Shown: positions 58,697 through 64,000 of the stretch, one piece after another
Layout of the letters: each line of letters starts with the position of its first letter
Position numbering within the stretch: position 1 is the stretch's first letter
NCBI GenBank assembly: GCA_021399435.1
Contig: JAJTUP010000005.1
Location: 1,550,001-1,614,000, forward strand
Length of the DNA stretch: 64,000 nucleotides
Direction of reading: 5' to 3'
Origin: Diaporthe sp. PMI_573
Taxonomy: Eukaryota > Ascomycota > Sordariomycetes > Diaporthales > Diaporthaceae
The notes under the pieces: generated by a model
Told to the model about the DNA's origin: nothing
Seen by the model: the letters and a program-made list of their open reading frames with translations, nothing else
Database searches by the model: none
Made by a program: the position numbers and the translations under genes

Positions 58697-61296
58697 TCAT
58701 ATATAGGCACCACCTCTCGGTGTCCGTGTCCCGCTGCCGCTGCCGCTGCCGCTGCCGCTCCCGTGCGCTGGTGGCTTGGGTGGTGGCGTTGGCGGTGTTT
58801 GGTCCCTGTTGCTGCTTCGGCCCTTCTCCCACCTGCCTCTCTGAGGCTCGTTGCCCTTATCGTTTGAGCTATTGCTTCCGGTTCGGCCCCTCGGTGGGCT
58901 GTCCGTGATACCACGTCCATAGCGCGTCATCTTGTCATCGCTGTACAAAGCGTCGTCATCGTACATATAGTCGTCCGAACCCTCGAAGTCGTCTTCCTCG
59001 TACAAGGGCAACGCCGGAGCTGACGAGTAACCAGGCCCACGGTCATTACTGTCGCCCTTTACGAGACCTAAACGTTCCTCCTCTGTATCGTGTGGTTAGC
59101 TATGCGGTCTTGTGACAGTGAGCTGCACGCCAAGTGCCATATCACAAGGCTTACCAGTCGCGGTCTTTGCGTGCGGGGCGCTGTATCCTCTGCTAGAGAT
59201 GGGCCTGCTCGCGGATTTGGAGCTTGTCGGCCTGTCCTCTGCGCCATCGTTCCCATGGTCCCGGTGTCGCTTGAAGACGTTCTGGAAGGAGAACTGTCTT
59301 CTAGCTGAGTGCGGTTGAGCATGCGGTGGTGGCGTGGGAGGGACAAGACTCGCGTTATCGGGCGTGTGCCGAGTCTCACCGCCGAAATGAATGTGTCTTT
59401 CGTGGCCGCCGATGCTATCGGAAGAGCCGTGTGAGCCCGGGTCGTACTCGGTCTTCACGCCAGCAGGTACCCCGTAAGCACCACCATGCGCCACAGAAAT
59501 CTCGGTAAGTTGCACAGGGTGCATGGGACTTTGCATCTTATTGGAAGAGACATTGAGGGCGTTGGGAGTGTCGCTTTCCACAGACGACTGCCTGAAGTCT
59601 GGATGTCCTGGCAACACACTCGTCGCACGCGACCGGATGGTACCCATGAAGCTGGAGAGGCCTGCACTAAAGGGTCTGTCTTGCTCAGCGAGTTCCTCAT
59701 CGGTTGGGAAGTGAGACATGCCCAGCGGCGGATGCGAAGCCCCAGTGTTCGGCGTCATTGGGAACGTATTATGCGGCGTGGCTGTCTGCCTGCTATATTG
59801 ACTTCCGAGCGCTGCGCAGCTGTTAGTCAGGTACTGCATTCCCATGTCTCCAGCCAGCAGGAGCGAGGAAAAAGCCGCAATGCCAGATTGACAATGCTTT
59901 CCGGAGGGGGGGGGGGCGAGGTTCTGGAGCCCACTCGGCTCTCCTATCTCCAGGTAGAAGTAGGAGAATGGTAGGAATGAGGTGAAGTAGGCTTACTTGT
60001 TCTGCGCCTTCGCAGACCATCCCATTCAAACTGCGGCTGACCGTTCTCACTGACTGCCTCGAGCCGCTCCGCCTCCTTCTCGGCGCGAAGCCGCTTCAAC
60101 TCCTCGATCTCCCTCTTCTCGCGCGTCGTAGAAAACCGACGCAGAAGTGCTGCGGTGCCCCGGATAGCATCCGCCTTTGGTTCCGTCTCGGCCTGCTCTT
60201 GTTCAGCAATTGTGCGGACCTGGTTAAGATCACCGCTGAAGACTGCTGTGTCTGGCACATCTTTGGCGGATTTGGATAGCTGTAGCAAGACAACCCCGGA
60301 GCATATGGTGAGGAAACCCATTACAACGGTGACGATGGAGGTAGGGGTCCCCTTGAAGCCTTGGAATAGCACGGCGGAAGTGATGATTGTCGTACTGGTG
60401 AAGTAGACATAATAGGTGGGGGTGACCATCGCGGCATTGAAAAGGTTCAGTGCTTTCTGTAAAGAGCGTTAGCAGCAGCATTGATAATTTGAGCAGGGGA
60501 GCCAACTCGCGTTTAAGAAGATGATTTCCGTCAAAAGTGTTCCGATGACGAACACCAGCAGAACATAAATAAACCACTGGTTGAATTGTTGTTTTCCGCC
60601 AATCTGGGCGATGATCGCGGCGCCCAGACCCTGGGTTGCAACGACACTCAGGCCCCCAACCCAACTGCAAATGGAAATGTACACCATCATGTTCTTTTTC
60701 CCATACTTTGGCGCAACGAAATATGCGACAACGGCAGAGCCAACAAGAATCACGCCGGCGTAGCTGAGGAATCCGGGCGTGATGACGAATTTCTGCATCT
60801 CCTGGATGTCCGCGACGGAGGATTCCTCGGGGGCGTTCATAACGATGACGACGGAGCCCACAATACACAAGAAGCAAGCGACCTTGCCGACCATGCTCAG
60901 CCTTTCCTTGAGGAATATGGCCGACAGAATGCTGGTGATGACGACGGACAAGGCTCCCATTGGTGTGACGAGGATGGCATCTGTGAATGCATATGCGACG
61001 AAGTTGAGCACCTCGCCCAGTATCATGAGGGTCATGCCTGACCACCAAAAGGCGTTCTTGAGGTAGCCATAGCCTTCACCGGCTTCTTCCTTGTATTTCT
61101 CATTGGCCTTGAGCAGGCCGACCTTCTTGAGCACGAACGAGGTGCCGATGAACAGGCCGGAGCCGATGGCCAGACTTATACCGATTACCTTGTACACGGG
61201 TGGCCGCTCATCCTTTGAGGTGTCGGTAGAGGTCTCGTTCGCGCGGGTGTAGAGCTCGTGTGCCGTTGACAGCACCGCTCCTGCGGCGGCTTCCAT
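58697..61296 (-). CDS. NIPA-family magnesium transporter with long cytosolic tail
   Basis: Membrane protein of the NIPA (DUF803/EamA-like) family, linked to Mg2+ transport. Minus-strand exons 61296-60511, 60456-59997, 59811-59155 and 59082-58697 give 762 residues. About nine helices fill residues 35-345, with GISLAIGSGLFIGTSFVLKK, FTDAILVTPMGALSVV and VTPTYYVYFTSTTI conserved. The tail (about 346-762) is hydrophilic: a coiled-coil-like RRFSTTREKREIEELKRLRAEKEAE, Ser/Pro-rich stretches, an acidic DDF/DDYMYDDD segment and a GSGSG run. Intron 1 fits best with a GC donor (AAC|GCGAGT at 60510), which keeps the conserved FLNKALNLFN; using GT four bases on would insert one Ala. Intron 2 has a clear CTGACTAAC branch site. 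Confidence 0.88.
58731..58762 (-). repeat. Coding GGCAGC hexanucleotide repeat (Gly-Ser run)
   Basis: About five in-frame GGCAGC units on the minus strand encode a Gly-Ser run near the C-terminus of the NIPA transporter. Likely length-variable between strains. Confidence 0.7.
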
Positions 61297-64000
61297 TGTG
61301 AAGAAAGTGGGATGGTTGTTGACGACAGAAGAGAGGTCGAGGCGGTTAGGAGGCGTCGCAAACGACGACAAAGTCGTCGCTGCAGCGCGGAGGGGCTGGT
61401 GGATCTGGGTTGTCGTGTTGTGCGGCCGGGCGTTGGGGCACGAGAAGGTGCTGACGTCGTGGGGCAGCCGCTGCGGTCAGCCAGCCAACCGGCGGGAATA
61501 TGGCTCGTGGCTCGCGGATGTAAATAGTCGGCCCCCTAAACCTGCAATTCCTCCATGTGCGTGTGTGTGTGCGCGCGCAATTTGCTCAGGAAAACCAGGA
61601 AAACCAGGAAAACCAGGACAATTCTGACAGCAATCGATCAATGGTGGATCTGGGAAGCTGGGTAGTGCGCAGCTTGAGAGAGGCGGCGGGATTTGCGAAG
61701 AGTGGTGTTGTTATTGTTGTCTCTCCGTCCTATCGTACAGGGAACAGGCTATGGGACATTAATTGCGTGGAATTATGGACCAGGCGGCCCAGATGCGCGG
61801 ATCGTAGGACAGGAACGCTGTAGGTCGGGATTGGAAACTCTGCTGAACTTGGGACGAAGTCAATCACTGCCTACAAGGCAGAAAGAGGGAGGGGGGGAAG
61901 TAGGCACGCAGAGTACGTACAGCCGCCAGTGGTTGAGGAAGCGCCGGTCTTGAGACGCTGGACGTGCGATGTCTTGCTGGGGTCGGAGGGTGTGGGGGGG
62001 GGGAGACCGCGGTTGGGAAGATGTTGTGACGGGCGACCCGGGGCAGAGAAGAAAAGGCAAGCGTGGAACCCTGAGGGTATCGATTCCGAGGTCGAGGTGG
62101 CAGGGACCAGGATAATGAAAGAGGCGAAGGCTATTTCTGTCGCCGTGGCCAGGCTTTTTGGTGGTTGGATGGCAGACTGAGCGAAAGACGACAATCCAGG
62201 CCCCCAAGTTCATTCCCTCTCAGTCATTGTGTGGTCGTGTTGGTCCGGAGCGGACCGGATTGGGCTGGCCTGGGTTGAGCTGAGCTGGGCTGGAGACTGG
62301 AGACTGGAGACTGGAGTCGAGTGCAGATGCATCAACAACAGGCAATGCTTCTTCTCGCCTTCCAAGGTTCCATGGTAACCAGAGCTGAAGTGGGGCCAGT
62401 CAGACAGCCCAGAAGAGCATGCTGATAAGGTGCAAGGTGGGGGTGGACTACTGCGTGCTAACAAAAGCTACCAGCCCGGCCTGGGACAGGTCTGGACTGG
62501 ACCCTTCCCCGTCTCTGGCGGTGGTGGTGCCAGTGCAGGTGCATGGGGTCCCGACGGCTTGGCTCACCGTGTTGTCTTGTTGCTCCGTTTCGAAAGAGTG
62601 TGGTCAGTACAACTTGCACCTCCCCTCTGGCTTCTTCTCACTCCTTCTCCGTTTGTGCTATCGCATCATCTCGTATTCTGTACTGTGGTAGCTACAGCTG
62701 CAGCATGAGCATGGCTGGCGTGATAGGCCCCGTTCAGCCAGCGCGGTGTGCCAGGCTGTAGTCCAAAGTAGCTCCAACCTGTCGAGGCTGTGCAGAGAGG
62801 CCTGTCTCGTGGTGTGTCTGGTGGTGAAAGTGGGCTGGCCACCGCTGTCGAAAGCTGTCGGACAATGTCTTCCTCAGACTGTCCGGTTGCTCCTCTCGAA
62901 CTGGCCACCCTCCGCAGCGGCCGACCATCCAGCCATCCAGCCCATCCAGCCCATCCAGCCCATCCTGCATCTGGCCCGCCTCTTTGCCTCTTCGAGCACA
63001 AAGTTCCGGGCCTGTCTGTTGAAGGCGCAGCCTCATGGGTTCCAAGTTTCCAATTTCTGATACCATGCCACCATGTGTCTGGTGCGGCAGATGCTCACGT
63101 CTGAGGGGCAAATTGCTGATCAGCACAACTTGACGTTCAAGTCGGCGGTGCCAATACGTAGGTGGCTTTTCGTTGCAACATCACTCCCCAAAGCCCCTGG
63201 CTGATCCATAGGCCCACGTCCTTTCGCGATGCAATATCGACGGTGGTCTAGTGGGGGCGGGGGCCACACTCTCAACTGTCAGTCAGCTTGCCAACTCGTT
63301 TACGGGAAAGCCCTGTGAAAACAACTACACAGTACGGCACCAGATGACTCGGCATCGAACCGAATACCCACCCGAACACGCATCGACAACCATCTTCAAC
63401 ATCGGGACCTGCCAATCCCAACGAGCACAGCGAGCCATCTCGACCCAGCCATCAAGGACAGGCTGCCTACCCAGCCGCCCTGACAGCCTGATCCCGCGGG
63501 GCAGTCCGAACCTTATCTGTTTGGTCTGATACCTCTGCACATCCGCACCTGCATCTCTCACAGCGCCACGGCCCCATCCATCCCTAGCCTGTCGACTGCG
63601 CCCGCCCGCCCGCCAGCTGAGCCGCGCAAGCCCCTTATCTTGCGACGTACATCGTCCCGGCTGCGACTCGGCTGCCATAGGCCTTCCCTGCACTCTGTCG
63701 GCGGGGTTGGCCACTGCCGCCCCAGGCTGCAAGAAGATCCCCAGTCGCGAGAGGGAACGAACTCGAGTCCGAGCCCATTCCTCGTCGAGAATTCCCATAT
63801 TCTAGGAAGCGCAATTGGAGCCGATCCCCAGGCCGCCGTCCCAACCCAATCGCTCGCTGCCTGGGTTTGATTGGCCGCGGCTGATCACATCAAACCCAGG
63901 ATTGAGACACATCTGGGCCCGATTTGGCCGACTTATCCTCGACCCGGTGCGTGTTCTGGAGACAGTGTTTCAGGCTGTCGACCACGTGCTCTATCACGAG
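61297..64000. other. 2.7-kb region without supported genes; several short tandem repeats
   Basis: Left part is the promoter of the NIPA gene. It contains a GT/GC alternating run near 61561-61578, a 9-bp AGGAAAACC repeat (61587-61619), a GGAGACT repeat near 62290-62312 and a CCATCCAGC repeat near 62930-62965. Long GC-rich frames on both strands lack protein features. An open frame without an ATG reaches the right edge and may belong to a leader of a gene outside the window. Confidence 0.45.
61587..61619. repeat. AGGAAAACC tandem repeat, about 3.5 copies
   Basis: Nine-base unit repeated without error about 300 bp upstream of the NIPA start, directly after an alternating GT/GC run. Simple tandem repeat in a promoter region. 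Confidence 0.65.

Noticed and set aside
63325..63798. 157-codon minus-strand frame near the right edge
   Set aside because: GC-driven frame with Arg/Gly-rich composition and no motif.
63816..64000. Open frame without ATG running off the right edge
   Set aside because: No start codon or splice acceptor that would define an exon; could be a leader or chance, so not called.

Overview
This is a window of nuclear DNA from a filamentous ascomycete, most likely a Sordariomycete. The evidence is gene structure and content. Genes carry short GT-AG introns (about 45-210 nt), many with a clear CTAAC or CTGAC branch site. The products are typical of Pezizomycotina: mannitol-1-phosphate dehydrogenase, a class II secreted peroxidase, a Dal5-type permease, GPI-anchored wall proteins and a Phs1-type dehydratase. 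Genes lie on both strands with intergenic gaps of 0.3-3 kb. There is no operon-like order, rRNA, recognisable complete tRNA, CRISPR array or intact transposon. I support 21 protein-coding genes plus one membrane-protein fragment. Exon borders were set by hand from splice signals, reading frame and family conservation.

Left third (1-23 kb): the nearly complete mannitol-1-phosphate dehydrogenase is cut by the left edge. It is followed by coatomer beta' (SEC27), a TauD-type dioxygenase, a small conserved protein of unknown function, the 3-hydroxyacyl-CoA dehydratase PHS1, a five-exon cytochrome P450 with an 18-nt microexon, a Dal5-like permease convergent with it, a SET-domain protein, and a membrane-anchored pepsin-like protein with a degenerate active site. 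The last is divergent from a GPI-anchored, repeat-rich surface protein that starts 367 bp away.

Middle (25-47 kb): after a 3-kb gene-poor stretch with a fragment of a fungal rhodopsin-like membrane protein come a CHIP-type TPR/U-box ubiquitin ligase, a zinc-free MDR oxidoreductase, a highly modified Ras-like GTPase, the SAGA adaptor ADA2, galactose-1-phosphate uridylyltransferase (GAL7), ERG28, a secreted heme peroxidase broken by a one-base frameshift, and the 3-ketoacyl-CoA reductase of fatty-acid elongation (IFA38).

Right part (47-64 kb): the inner-ring nucleoporin NUP170, a GPI-anchored polysaccharide (chitin) deacetylase, an unrecognised basic/Ala-rich protein with one membrane segment, and a NIPA-type Mg2+ transporter with a long cytosolic tail. 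The last 2.7 kb hold no supported gene.

Most genes are unrelated housekeeping functions. Functional links visible here are two enzymes of the very-long-chain fatty-acid elongation cycle (PHS1 and IFA38) with the ER sterol scaffold ERG28, and a group of surface or secreted proteins (pepsin-like protein, GPI repeat protein, peroxidase, chitin deacetylase). I found no clear new multi-gene system. The most interesting loci are the divergent pair at 21.1-25.4 kb, the atypical GTPase at 32.1-33.8 kb and the frameshifted peroxidase at 41.2-42.6 kb.
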